From positions 98,091,343 through 98,155,342 of the forward strand of contig CP136065.1 in the NCBI GenBank assembly GCA_032622095.1: a stretch of DNA of 64,000 nucleotides. Reading direction: 5' to 3'. Both the position numbers and the translations under genes were made by a program. This document shows positions 1 to 9,490 of the stretch, one piece after another. The stretch's first letter is position 1. Every line of letters starts with the position of its first letter. Source of the DNA: Siphonodentalium dalli. Taxonomy: Eukaryota > Mollusca > Scaphopoda > Gadilida > Siphonodentaliidae. Below the pieces are notes generated by a model. That model did not search any database, was not told the origin of the DNA, and saw only the letters and a program-made list of their open reading frames with translations.

Positions 1-844
1 TGTATATTTTAGAGGCAGAACAGACGATCGAGTTGTTCACGATCACAGGGGCTTGGAGGAGTTATTTTTACCCCCCCCCAACCCACCTCCGCTGGCGCTG
101 CATTTAGTTTAAAGGTGGCCCGTCAGATTTGACACCAAATTATTCAAAATTTCCAAAGCCAATTTTCAGTTTATCTGAAACTATTTTCGATGCAATGTTA
201 CAACAAAAAAAAAAACCAAAAAAAAACCATCAGTAAGTAAACGAATCAATACGGATTTCAAGAATGAGGGTCTATAAAGGGTTAATTAAATACGATTTGT
301 CTTATGGATAAAGCTTTGGACGGTCTGAAAAATAAGTTCGTTGTCTTCGTCAAGTAGACTAACCTTACCAAGTATTAAGTGATTCAGAGTTATATTTCTA
401 AACATGGAAAGTTTATTAAAAGAGTTCGGAGCGATTCTCGTTGTATAATTAAGGGCATGCAAAGAAAAAGTGGTGCGCATTTTCAATTCCGTAGCCACAT
501 GCACATATTGCGTGCGGAGATATATGATTTCTCAATTTATCCCAGTTCAAATCACTACATCGATCCTAACCGGATTCTACAGTTTATCATGTTCAGCGAT
601 CGTTTGTCATAATTGAAATACTGGAGGGGGGGGGGTCTCATTGGCTTAGCTGTTATATCTTTCTTTAAGTCTGTAGCCGACTTAGATCGTCTAGGTTGTT
701 TCATTCCAACACAGAAGACGGAAAGAAAGTTTTTCTGAAAAATACTTGCAATAACAATGTGAATATCACATGTATATCGTGAAATCCACAAAAGCATCCA
801 TCAGTTTAGATCATGCCATGAATCTCTACTCAGGCTGACTCCCG
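1..844. other. Intergenic, no gene recognised
   Basis: AT-rich sequence with homopolymer runs: a C run near 71-79, A runs near 207-230 and a G run near 627-636. The open frames here are short and show no recognisable domain. I see no gene and no clear repeat structure. Confidence 0.6.
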
Positions 845-1250
845 TATATATCATGTTCCACCAGTAAAAATCCTGGGAATATTTGACAGGGAACCTCATA
901 AAGTCGAAAAATAACATGGGGAAAACTGTGGGAAATATATTTCTTAGATATTGTCAGTTTCATAATAATTACTGTAAGTGAAGGTCCCAACTCGAAATTG
1001 CATGCTTTCCTGTGACTTTTGCGAGCCGATATTGCAATAAGCATTGAAATTCCATAATTGTAAGAGGCATCATTCACCAAGTCCCTTAAATCGTGAAATT
1101 TCCAGTTGCATGGGACGTTCACCTACAGTAAAGAAAAGTATAAAGGAACAAATTATAACTAAAAAATATATTCCTCACGTTAATTGTATCGACTTCCCTG
1201 TCAACACTTCAAAAAGTTCCCAGGTTTTATACTGGTGGAATATGATCTTT
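845..1250. mobile_element. Foldback (long inverted-repeat) element
   Basis: The segment around 847-895 (TGTTCCACCAGTAAAAATCC and following) reappears as a reverse complement around 1192-1245. Weaker pairing continues inward over about 100 bases per arm, for example AAATATATTTCTTAG on the left against its complement near 1165. Arm identity looks roughly 75-80%. No coding capacity is visible. The most likely identity is an old non-autonomous DNA element. Confidence 0.55.
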
Positions 1251-1437
1251 GCCGGCGTCATAATCTACCATCAGTTTCGCGCCGAAATTGACTACAAAAG
1301 CTTATAATTTAGAACGATCTTAATTACATATACCGTTTTGGACGAAGGAAGAAATTACGGTCTTTATAAGAATTTATGGAATTTTTGCAAGGCTGACACA
1401 TTTTCAAAACGATTAAAACTTCCTCTTTTGTAAGTCG

Positions 1438-1830
1438 ATGACTGTGTGGTCATCAAAACATCCTACGTACTACAGTGGGTCATTGTTACTGGAATCAGCT
1501 TGTTCGTCCGTCCGCCTGTCGGGACATCCGTCCGTGGACACAATTTTGTCCGAGCTTTTATTCGTACATTTTTCTGTCATATTTTTAAAACTTGGTTTTC
1601 GACTTAGAACATTTTTTGTCAAGATGCATCAATTTGTCAGCTTTTTATCTACCTTTTCCTGTAATTTTTGTTTTAAACTTGGCACAGTTATTTGGCACAA
1701 TGGGAACCTGTACACCTGCAATTATGAGGTCCGTCAGACTTTTGTGTGTGGAATTATCTCCCTTTGTTATTGACACTTCGTTTCCGACTCGGATGCGAGG
1801 GAGGGGGTGATGTTGTCCCTCTCCATACTT
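1438..1830 (+). repeat. Copy of the (GTCC)n-bearing interspersed repeat
   Basis: It contains TACTGGAATCAGCTTG, a GTCCGTCC tract, GTGGACACAATTTTGTCCGA, GCTTTTATTCGTACATTTTTC and a 'GGGAACCTGTACACC' module. These occur in the same order in the copy at 36.1 kb and, reverse-complemented, at 45.9-46.7 kb. It ends near a GAGGGAGGGGG run. The short open frames inside are not conserved between copies, so I treat it as non-coding. Resemblance to common mollusc repeats is from memory. Confidence 0.65.
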
Positions 1831-1899
1831 CACTGGAATGACGTCCACACCGAAGCACGTATATATGCAATGGAGTTGACGTACACCGCGCCTACCTGA

Positions 1900-2107
1900 C
1901 ATTATCTCAAAATATCGAAAAGTTATCTCAAAATATCGAAATTTCGAGATAAATAAAATAATCTCAATGTCCTATTTCAGCTATCATATATTCATTGTAA
2001 TTGGAATTATAGTAGACATACATGTTCAGAATGAAGATAGTAGACGGATTTGACATTAGCATGGGTACAGTCATTGAATTAATATTCGTCATGTTGGAAC
2101 AATTCCG
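1900..2107. other. Intergenic with a short direct repeat
   Basis: Two adjacent copies of TTATCTCAAAATATCGAAA lie near 1903-1942, followed by ATTTCGAGATAA, which is partly complementary to them. Nothing else is recognised in this stretch. Confidence 0.45.
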
Positions 2108-2325
2108 AAGTTCGTCTCTGATAAAGATCGTTCATGCTTAATTCACTCAAAAGCGGTGCCGGCAGATAATAAAGAGCGTTCATGCTTCCATCACTCAAAG
2201 GCGGTGCCGGCAGATAATAAAGAGCGTTTATGTCTCCGTCACCCAAAAACAGTATCGGCAGATAATAAAGAGCGTTCATGCTTCCCTCACCCAAAAGCGT
2301 TACCGACAGTAGTAAAGAGCGTTCT
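2108..2325. repeat. 48 bp tandem repeat, about 4.5 copies
   Basis: The unit is roughly GCGGTGCCGGCAGATAATAA followed by AGAGCGTTCATGCTTCC and a CATCACTCAAA tract. It repeats at a period of about 48 bases with increasing divergence at the right end. A single related unit and its downstream flank, including GATGCCCGTG..TACGAAT, recur at 16650-16865. The core AATAAAGAGCGTT is found in many other repeats of this window. Confidence 0.8.
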
Positions 2326-2611
2326 CATTTAATATATTATAATACATTTCAAAGTATTTTACTTATGGATGGTTTTGTGGATATTCCCGATGCCCGTGTT
2401 ATACGAATATATGGTGATTGCAAGTAAGCTGGTAAGCTGAAAATTGGCTTAAAGATACTCAATCCGATTCGATGGTCCCCATATCATGAGAATCCGGCCA
2501 TTTATGGGACCATCACATATTATACTCACCATAATGTATGCAACAATTGAATAAATTTGAGCCATGAATCAGTGAAAAAAATACACTCATTTACTTTATG
2601 AACGATGTAAT
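2326..2611. repeat. Repeat flank shared with 16.7 kb, plus a MITE-end fragment
   Basis: Positions 2380-2440 match 16775-16850 (CGATGCCCGTG, TACGAAT, ATGGTGAT). Positions 2453-2485 (AAAGATACTCAATCCGATTC) match the terminus of the 25.1 kb inverted-repeat element. Both are partial copies. No gene was seen. Confidence 0.5.
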
Positions 2612-3391
2612 GCCCCGGTTCCATGTTCCCGATTTTCTGTCCCGAATTAGTATATTCGGCACCAATTCGGGACCAGACCAAATCGGCAGCATTCGAGAGA
2701 ATTCTGGAATAGTTTTATTCCAAAAGCCGCCGAACTGATGACAAAATTTAATCGTCCCGAACATTGCCGAGTATTCCAGAATGCTTCCGAATTTCTTCCC
2801 GAATGATAAAGAATTATCCCGAACTGATACCGAAATTTCGTGCGAGTAGCTGCCGAATTGCCCAGATTACTACCGACTTGTTGCCGAATACCCCGAATCA
2901 ATGCCGAACTGGTACCGAATTGATGCCGAATAAATACCGAATTGGTATTCAATTGCTGCCGAACGTCCCGAATCGATGCCGAATTTTGCAGATACACCGG
3001 ATCTCAGTATAAAAGCAGCCACACATGGCGAATTCGGGAATAAGCTACCGAATACTGCCGACTACTCCAGAATATCCACCCGAATATTGCCGAATACTGC
3101 CGACTACTCCCGAATAGGTGCCGAATTGCTCCCGAATTTCTCCCGATGATTGACAAATCGGGAGCGATTCGGCTTGGTTCCCGATAGTTTTGAACATTTC
3201 AAAACTGTCGGGAGCGGGCCCAGAATCGTCCCGAATCGACCCCGATAGCACCGATATCCCCGATCATGTTCGGGGGTAAAAATTCACTGTACCGACTCGT
3301 CCCGAACTTACTCAACGATTTTTGCAAAATTATGATTCGGGAGTCATTCGGGAACATTCGGGGTGGAAAATCGGGGATATGGAACCGGGGC
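2612..3391. mobile_element. TIR element filled with degenerate CCGAAT repeats
   Basis: The ends form a 25 bp terminal inverted repeat (2612-2636 and 3367-3391) with 23 of 25 positions matching. The left end begins GCCCCGGTTCCAT and the right end is ATGGAACCGGGGC. The roughly 730 bp interior is a degenerate array in which CCGAAT or its complement ATTCGG recurs every 10-20 bases. The left part is mostly CCGAA(T) with some inverted copies, and the extreme right is ATTCGGG. No transposase frame is present and no target duplication could be fixed with confidence. Confidence 0.7.
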
Positions 3392-4199
3392 TTAAGACAA
3401 CGTGGTATTTATAAAGAGAACGAGTTTATCACTCGAGTCATTAACTCATTTTCATTATAATTACTATGTCTAAATGTCAAATATGATTTTTTAAAATCAT
3501 GAATCTATGTCTTTGTCTTATTCCCTCAAGTCAAAATATGTATTATAATATAGGGCTGAGATGCATCGTTGAGATTTGAATCACGGTTAATATTGATGGC
3601 CATTTATAACTGATGCATATGGTGATTCAGTACTACGGAAGTGAATCTTTTCTGGCACCACCAATGTAAGTGATTTGTTAGAACATTCCCATGTGCTCTT
3701 CCATGTTTCTGTGTTTGATAAGTTTATTATGCCTTAGCTGCAAATCAATACAGAACATAAGTGAAAACATATTTACAGATATATAATACAAATATATATA
3801 TACAAGCAGTGACCCCCGATTAGCCTATATTATATTATTTGTTTTGTTTATTTGTTTGGGTTTTTTTTGGCCACGCTCATTCGCCTTTTGTGGTGTCACA
3901 TAAAATGCCGCCCGATTTAGTCAATTTTGTCAAGCTGGATTTCCCCTTTATATGAAGCTGTATCATGTATATTTGGCATCGATTGTGTGTATTACATGGG
4001 GTAATTTCTTAGCGATAACTTTAGAAAAATACATACGTTCTCAAGGAGGCTCATATTTTCCACTGTTACTAGCCCACACAATTTTGTCAGGTTAGGCGAC
4101 TCCCAGCAGTACGTAGGTATATATTTAGCCATCAGATTTTGAAATTCTTTACAAATTAACACATGGTGGTTTCATCCCCTAGTCCTTCCCTCGTTTCAT
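3392..4199. other. AT-rich intergenic, left part of segmental duplication
   Basis: No gene is recognised. Short matches to the second duplication block appear from about 3655 (ATGTAAGTGATTTGTTAGAA against ATATAAATGATTTGTCAGAA at 18167). The homology with copy B therefore probably starts around 3640. TA-rich tracts lie near 3780-3810. Confidence 0.4.
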
Positions 4200-4684
4200 C
4201 ACTTTATGTCTTATTGTACGTGCTTATATAATCGTGATCTCCGGAATATGGCATGCATGTAAACATTAACAACTCCCATCCTGATTTTCCTGGCAAGTGT
4301 CCAATTCGGCAATAGTGGTTGGTCTCCTTAAATTTGTGAAGTATATACATGTAGAAGATCTCAAAATAAATTTAGATATAATTCAACAAAATTATTGTCC
4401 AAAGAACTAATAATACGATACAACATTTTCTATTCACGGAAGGTGTTAATGGCACGACGCCACCTCTGTAAGATTATAATTGTGATTAGTGTAAATGTTT
4501 GTGTGCATGTTTATATAACATATATACATAATTGACATTTGTACATATGCTCTCACAACTTGATGGAGGTAAACAATAAAATAATTGTCCAAGTGTGTTG
4601 TCAGCAAGTTGTCACTCTATGGTCACGCGCGATGCCGTGACGTGTGTACTGAACTATTGTCACCATCTCACCTCGGCAGATATG

Positions 4685-4823
4685 TATAAAATTCCGCCGT
4701 TCGCATGTCACAGGGCGTAAGGGCGACCTCCGGGTGAGCCCACACCGTCCTCGTGCCGCCCTTCGGGCGGGCACGCAAATCCTGTTCCTGTCACAGTTTG
4801 ACGAACTTCGCCGAGTAGCCAAG
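4685..4823 (+). promoter_or_regulatory. Possible relic promoter of the zinc-finger pseudogene
   Basis: A TATAAAA at 4685-4691 precedes a 24-base block (4800-4823, GACGAACTTCGCCGAG..) that is identical to 20209-20232 upstream of the intact gene. Between the two lies a GC-rich insert (4714-4789) flanked by GTCACAG direct repeats (4707-4713 and 4790-4796). It separates the TATA-like motif from the conserved block. Promoter function is inferred from position and conservation only. Confidence 0.3.
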
Positions 4824-4978
4824 ACCACATATAGTTGGTGATTTTAAAAGGAGGAATAGCAGTTTTCGGATATATACAGAAATTCTTTCCTTGGAATTAT
4901 TGTAATCTCTATTGGATTTACATTTACATGTTCGTACATGGTTGTGCGCCGCTAGATTTTAGAAAGCTTGGAAAACAC

Positions 4979-6128
4979 ATGGTGGACACGGTGGAAAGGC
5001 CGACTAGCCTGAAGTGACCAAAACGATGTCTAAACGATGTCTATGTGAGAAATCATTCAAGCGCAGAGGAATCTGAAAGTACACAAGAGAGTACACAGCG
5101 GCGACCGACCATTCGAGTGTGATGTCTGCGGCAAGTCATTTGGAAATTCTGGGAATCTGAAAACTCACAAGAGATACCACACCGGCGAACGTCCATACAG
5201 TTGTAATTTGTGCGAGAAAGCATTCTTTAGAAAAAATCATCTAGAGCAGCACAAAAATATTCACACAGACGACTGTCCGTATGAATGTGATATATGTGGG
5301 AAAAAGTTCAACCAGTCTAGTAATTTACTGAACCACAAACGAACTCACACAACTGATTGCCCCTTCAAATGCGACATATGTGGAAAAACTTTTAACCAGT
5401 CTGGAAATTTAAAGAACCATAGAAGTATCCACTCGGGATTAAGGCTGCATGAGTGTGATTTATGTGGTAAAGCTTGCAGTAGGTTGTCGTATTTAGTGAA
5501 GCACAAGAAAACGCACTCAGGGGAGCGTCCATATGAGTGTGAGATATGCGGCAACACATTCAAACATGAGAAGTCATTAAAATACCACAAACGGAATCAT
5601 AACGAGGAGATTGCACGACCGTATAAATGTGACACGTGTGGAAAATGTTTTAAACTAGCAGGCCACCTGACCGTTCATGAGAGAATTCATACTAACGACC
5701 GACCATACAAATGTGATATTTGTAACAAATCGTTCCGATCATCATCTACTATGGCTACTCACAAACGAACGCACAGTGATCTACGAGCGTATTCGTGTGA
5801 TTTGTGTGGGAACTCGTTCTAAACAAGTCAAGCTCGTGCATCTCACACACGGATACATACTGGAGATCGTCCATACCAATGCAAGTTGTGTGACAAGTCA
5901 TTCGTTCAGTCTGCACAGTTGGTTGTTTACATGCGGTTACACACAGGTGATCGCCCGTATCAATGTGATGTGTGCGACGCTTCATTCCATATATTCATAA
6001 ATCTAGAAACTCACTTGAGGGTTCACACAGGAGAAAAACCATATGAATGCGACATGTGTACGAAATCATTCAGCCAACAGTGTAACCTGAAAAGGCACAA
6101 GAAAATACACCTGAAAGCGATTGATTAG
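4979..6128 (+). pseudogene. C2H2 zinc-finger pseudogene, duplicate of the 20.4 kb gene
   Basis: Compared with the intact paralog at 20437-21780, the relic start ATG (4979) runs into a TGA after 12 codons, and fingers 1-2 are missing. A one-base deletion near 5070 shifts the frame between the start of finger 3 and the rest. From 5049 the frame is open and encodes the end of finger 3, fingers 4-11 and the first half of finger 12. It then hits TAA at 5820-5822, where the paralog has a lysine codon AAA. Fingers 13-15 continue in the same frame to the TAG at 6126-6128, and finger 13 has also lost its first zinc-binding histidine (Tyr). Linkers are of the TGERPY/TGEKPY type. A residual product of about 8 fingers from 5049-5822 is conceivable, but that stretch has no ATG start in a good context. 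AATAAA occurs at 6235. Confidence 0.85.
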
Positions 6129-6234
6129 TGCATACACCACAAGGCCACAAGATAAATGACTCGAAATTATTGCATTGTGAAATATAAAAATGACACATAA
6201 CACGTGTTTTGAAAAATTGCTGAAGTCATTGTCA

Positions 6235-6257
6235 AATAAATGGACAAAATGAATAAA
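6235..6257 (+). terminator. Candidate polyadenylation signals of the pseudogene
   Basis: AATAAA motifs occur at 6235-6240 and about 6252-6257, roughly 110-130 bases after the relic stop codon. Function is not demonstrated. The alternative 3' end shared with copy B (AATAAACAGATAG) is at about 9443. Confidence 0.35.
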
Positions 6258-6439
6258 CCTAATATTTATTGAGAGTATGACTGTCGTTTTTTAAATTAAT
6301 GGTGAGCTAAATGAATACAGACATGACTGTTATTCAAGTACACACCAGCTTGACCATCGCAAGAAATAATATATTATTTATGTTTGGTCAAAGACCATTT
6401 TTATTACACAATATGGTATATCAACATTAATTGGCGCAC

Positions 6440-7447
6440 CGAACAGACTCAAATTCAAATTAGTTTATTCTCATTCATCATGGTATGATACATTGAGATG
6501 ACAAATATACAAATTACACTTTATACACAAAAAGAGGCATGGTGTTGATACTAACAATTAAATACATGCTTTCCAAATTTTATATATCAGGAATATGGTC
6601 ATAAAGGGAAGGTTCGTGCTGTCTATGTTGTTAAAATGGGGATTTGAATGGGTAGTGTTCGGAGAGGTGAACTCGTCAAGTGGATGTCGTATTATATAAT
6701 CGCTTAATGCATGTAAACAGTCACATTGTTGGAGTTTAATAGTAAAACAAAACTGTAAGTACTAGGATTTTCAATCAATGAAACTGGTATGTTTCGTCTG
6801 CGTAAGAAACTTCAGTAATTGCATTCCATTAAGTTGTGATATTCGTCACCTTATGTATTAGTCCTACACAAGTTACGATATCTTTTAGTCTTGTCAATTT
6901 AACCCATGATCCTGTTTCTATTGGCAAGCGATGGTTTCTACAGCGATATCTCATTAAAGTAATCACGTCGTTTCTTGTTAACATACACAAGTAAGGTTCA
7001 GTACCAAAATTTATTTACCAAGTGAGTTCACCTTTCCAATTATAGATACATTTTTCAGCTAAAGTTTGTTTGACTGATTCTTTAACATTGTGTTGGTTTG
7101 AATTATTCGGTGCCCTGTATAATCCAATAATAAGATAAACCCGTGGTATTCAGTATACCTTCCATATGACTTAACCAGGGGTGATTCCATTCTTCTGAAT
7201 AATTACTAAGTAAATAGAAGTATAGTGTTTGCGTTATCTTAGGTTTGTTCGAATTAATTAATTTTGCCCAGTAGTAAATCATTCTTGTGTCGATTTCAAT
7301 CTCCAAAGGAGTAGCACCTGTTTCATGTTATACCACGAAGTCTGGAGTACTAGATTTAAGGTTAAAGTTATACTTCAAATACGTTAATTGCACTTTTTCA
7401 AGTTCGCGTTTTTCATGATATTCCCAAAAATTCACAAGCATACACAC
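6440..7447 (-). pseudogene. LINE reverse-transcriptase C-terminal fragment, decayed
   Basis: Read on the minus strand, this is the C-terminal half of a non-LTR retrotransposon ORF2, followed by its 3' UTR. Recognisable pieces in order are STPDF, then PLEIEIDTRMIYYWAKLI (near 7310-7255), NHPWLSHME, RCRNHRLPIETGSW and GDEYHNLMEC. These correspond to the same segments of the LINE at 28.1 kb (STPNY, HPLSIEIKCRALSYWSKLL, GDEYHFIIIC). Stops and frameshifts occur throughout, so it is dead. The 3' end lies near 6440-6460, where GAATAAACTAATTTGAATTTG reads on the minus strand. The fragment is interrupted by the 900 bp element at 7453 and resumes at 8358. Confidence 0.8.
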
Positions 7448-7452
7448 GGTTT

Positions 7453-8352
7453 CACACCGTATTACCGATCCGGATTACCACCGGTCACGATGCGGATCAC
7501 TACCGGCTGAAAGTGGCAATTTGTGTAACGGTAGGTCGACTAAAACGTTAATTATATTATATATCTGAATGTAACCCACACAAAGTTTGTTGCCGCCGTC
7601 TTTCTTACATACATTAGAAAATGGCCACGTCAAGAAAATATAAAATAATCGCCTACGATAACCTTAGAGGTAGCATATGTTACTAGGATCTAGTTGCACG
7701 TGGCCCATTATTTATCTTCATTGGCACAATACATGATGCAAATGCATGGAATTTTCTCTTATTTCTGTTGCGTATACAAGAATGTCCATAACTGTACAAA
7801 ATGGCAATATGGTTTGTCAAGTTGAATGTAAATTAAACGCGTAGTATCGATTTCCATACTCATGGGTTCCAAAAAACAGGATGCGGATCGGCACCGTTCA
7901 CTATCTGCCGGTACAGATCCGTACCCGTTCATTTCATGGGTATCTATGTTCAAAACGTCCCAGATGGCCACAAATCGAACAGTACAAACGTGTACATTAG
8001 GCGAATGACTTAGTAAATGGTCTATCTTTTCGTACCACGAGAATACCGCATAAAGAAATAAAACATGAACCATCCATATCAGCTACTGCTCGAAATAATG
8101 AAACACAATGGTAAACATGCGTTACAACTATAAGAATAAGTGAACATATATTGTATACTTATCAGATTTATCGGCGTCATCCGCTAGCCCAGTTACTCCT
8201 ATACACGAAGGGAGAAAAAAATTCACACCTTCCACAGAATGTAGGGCGAAAATGATCCAACTACAATGATGCCACGTGGCACGCTTTTGTCAAAACAGCC
8301 GGTAGTGATCCGCATCGTGACCGGTGGTAATCCGGATCGGTAATACGGTGTG
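7453..8352. mobile_element. 900 bp DNA element, perfect 57 bp TIRs, 5 bp TSD
   Basis: Positions 7453-7509 and 8296-8352 are exact reverse complements over 57 bases, beginning CACACCGTATTACCGATCCG. The element is flanked by GGTTT on both sides (7448-7452 and 8353-8357), a 5 bp target duplication. The LINE reading frame on the minus strand (..LFEKTVKP at about 8395-8365) continues across the insertion into the 7440 side, which confirms insertion into a LINE. The interior has no recognisable transposase. A 104-codon minus-strand frame (7759-8073) has no domain I know. A CAC start with a 5 bp TSD recalls the Transib/RAG-like group, but this is only suggestive. Confidence 0.88.
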
Positions 8353-8357
8353 GGTTT

Positions 8358-8450
8358 GGTTTAACAGTCTTTTCAAAGAGATATACCTGTAAATTGACAG
8401 GTATGTTAATTTCGTTTGATTTATATACAAGTGCATACATAACTCAGCCT
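8358..8450 (-). pseudogene. LINE fragment, continuation beyond the nested element
   Basis: On the minus strand this reads Tyr-Ala-Leu-Val-Tyr-Lys, then INIPVNLQVYLFEKTVKP. It is the segment that immediately precedes the 'LLYGSEIW' region in this LINE group. It is the upstream neighbour of the 6440-7447 fragment, and the two were one element before the 900 bp insertion. One in-frame stop is visible near 8440. Confidence 0.7.
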
Positions 8451-8637
8451 AATATTTGTCGAGCGTATCGTATTTGAATATTTTTTTCCAAAATAAGGCG
8501 GTCGACAGCTATGCAAAATGCATGAGCTGGTCTACTGTTCAAGGAACATTATATATATATTGTACACAGAATATATCTTAAACATATATTCGGAAATATT
8601 TTACATGTATCGTACCAATGTTATGGGTGCGCCAGAA

Positions 8638-8895
8638 TAACCCTTTCTATAACTGAATGAATTATCCCATTTAGTGATAAAAGTATACATTGGAATGGTC
8701 TATTATTCATTTAAAGGGATGTCCGCGTATTATAAGCAGACGGCAAACAGAAAACATATACCGGTAATACAAGAGCAGAATGCATGATTCATTTTATTTG
8801 GTAGGAATTGTTCAGATAATAAGTTCAATAAAATACATATAGCCGTTTGTTGAACTTATTGTCCGAACATTTCATAAGGGAACTACCCGTTAAAG
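8638..8895. mobile_element. Hairpin MITE, TTAACCCTTTCTATA family
   Basis: It starts ATAACCCTTTCTATA (a TTAA mutated to ATAA) and contains ACATTGGAATGGTCTATTAT. It also holds a hairpin with arms GGAATTGTTCAGATAATAAG (8804-) and its near complement at 8850-8873. It ends near CCCGTTAA (8888-8895). The same modules occur at 38.64-38.82, 57.80-58.06 and 59.83-60.07 kb. No coding capacity. Confidence 0.65.
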
Positions 8896-8914
8896 TTGTG
8901 TGATACACTCCGAT

Positions 8915-9260
8915 ATGACGATCAAATATAAATGGAGAATAATCTTTCTCAAAGCAGTTATTTTTACAAATATTATATCCAAATTGACAACACACACCGT
9001 CATTATTTTATATTTATTAAAAGCAGTGACTCTCGATTGCGACATCATTTTCGTTAGTTTATCGCCGATAGTTGTGTCTCGAATTGAGAATTACAATTGA
9101 ACTTAGTTCAGACGATGTTTCTATGGAGTGGTTCGGTCGATTTGCTTGAGAGATTGTTGGAGATGTTAGTATAATGCTACATTCTTACTTTTGTCATAGC
9201 GCCTGAATACTAACTTACCAATGTCACGCACCGAACAAGTTCATAATATGTCTTTAATGA
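8915..9260 (+). repeat. Interspersed repeat shared with 34.1-34.45 kb
   Basis: About 345 bases match 34105-34450 in the same orientation. Shared strings include TTGACAACACACACCGT, CATAGCGCCTGAATACTAAC and TCATAATATGTCTTTAA. Identity by eye is around 80%. There is no conserved reading frame and the class is unknown. Confidence 0.65.
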
Positions 9261-9490
9261 GTATTTATTATAGAAAGGGTTAACTGGTGCATGTATATAA
9301 AGCCCACTTTGCTTTGCACTTGTAACTATACATATTCTAATATGTGATATTATACATGTCGTATCACTTTCCGAATTTGAATCGAATAGTTTTGTTTTAC
9401 AGTTTATTATATGTATTTGTAATACTAAATGTACATTGATATGTCATTGAATAAACAGATAGTTAATTAATCTTGACGATTTTACTCCCC

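Larger units (their letters stand above)
3640..9490 (+). repeat. Segmental duplication, copy A (zinc-finger block)
   Basis: This block matches 18155-22800 in the same orientation. Matches cover the upstream region (for example CAAGTGTCCAATTCGGCAAT at about 4295 against GAGTGTCCATTTCGGCAAT at about 19396), the zinc-finger frame, and the sequence after the stop to about 6340. Matching resumes at about 9285-9490 (CAGCCCACTTTG/AAGCCCACTTTG, then AATAAACAGATAGT). The unmatched 6.34-9.26 kb interval holds a LINE, a nested TIR element and MITEs. Copy A was therefore opened by insertions after duplication. Confidence 0.75.

Noticed and set aside
1645-1902. 85-codon minus-strand frame, also frames at 1438-1773
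   Set aside because: They lie within a copy of the (GTCC)n-family repeat, and the copies at 36.1 and 45.9 kb do not preserve them.
2108-2325. CRISPR-like spacing in the 48 bp repeats
   Set aside because: The whole unit is repeated, there are no variable spacers, and there are no cas genes.
7103-7306. A separate small gene on the minus strand
   Set aside because: The peptide (IDTRMIYYWAKLINSN) is part of the decayed LINE reverse-transcriptase C-terminus and joins its other fragments across frameshifts.
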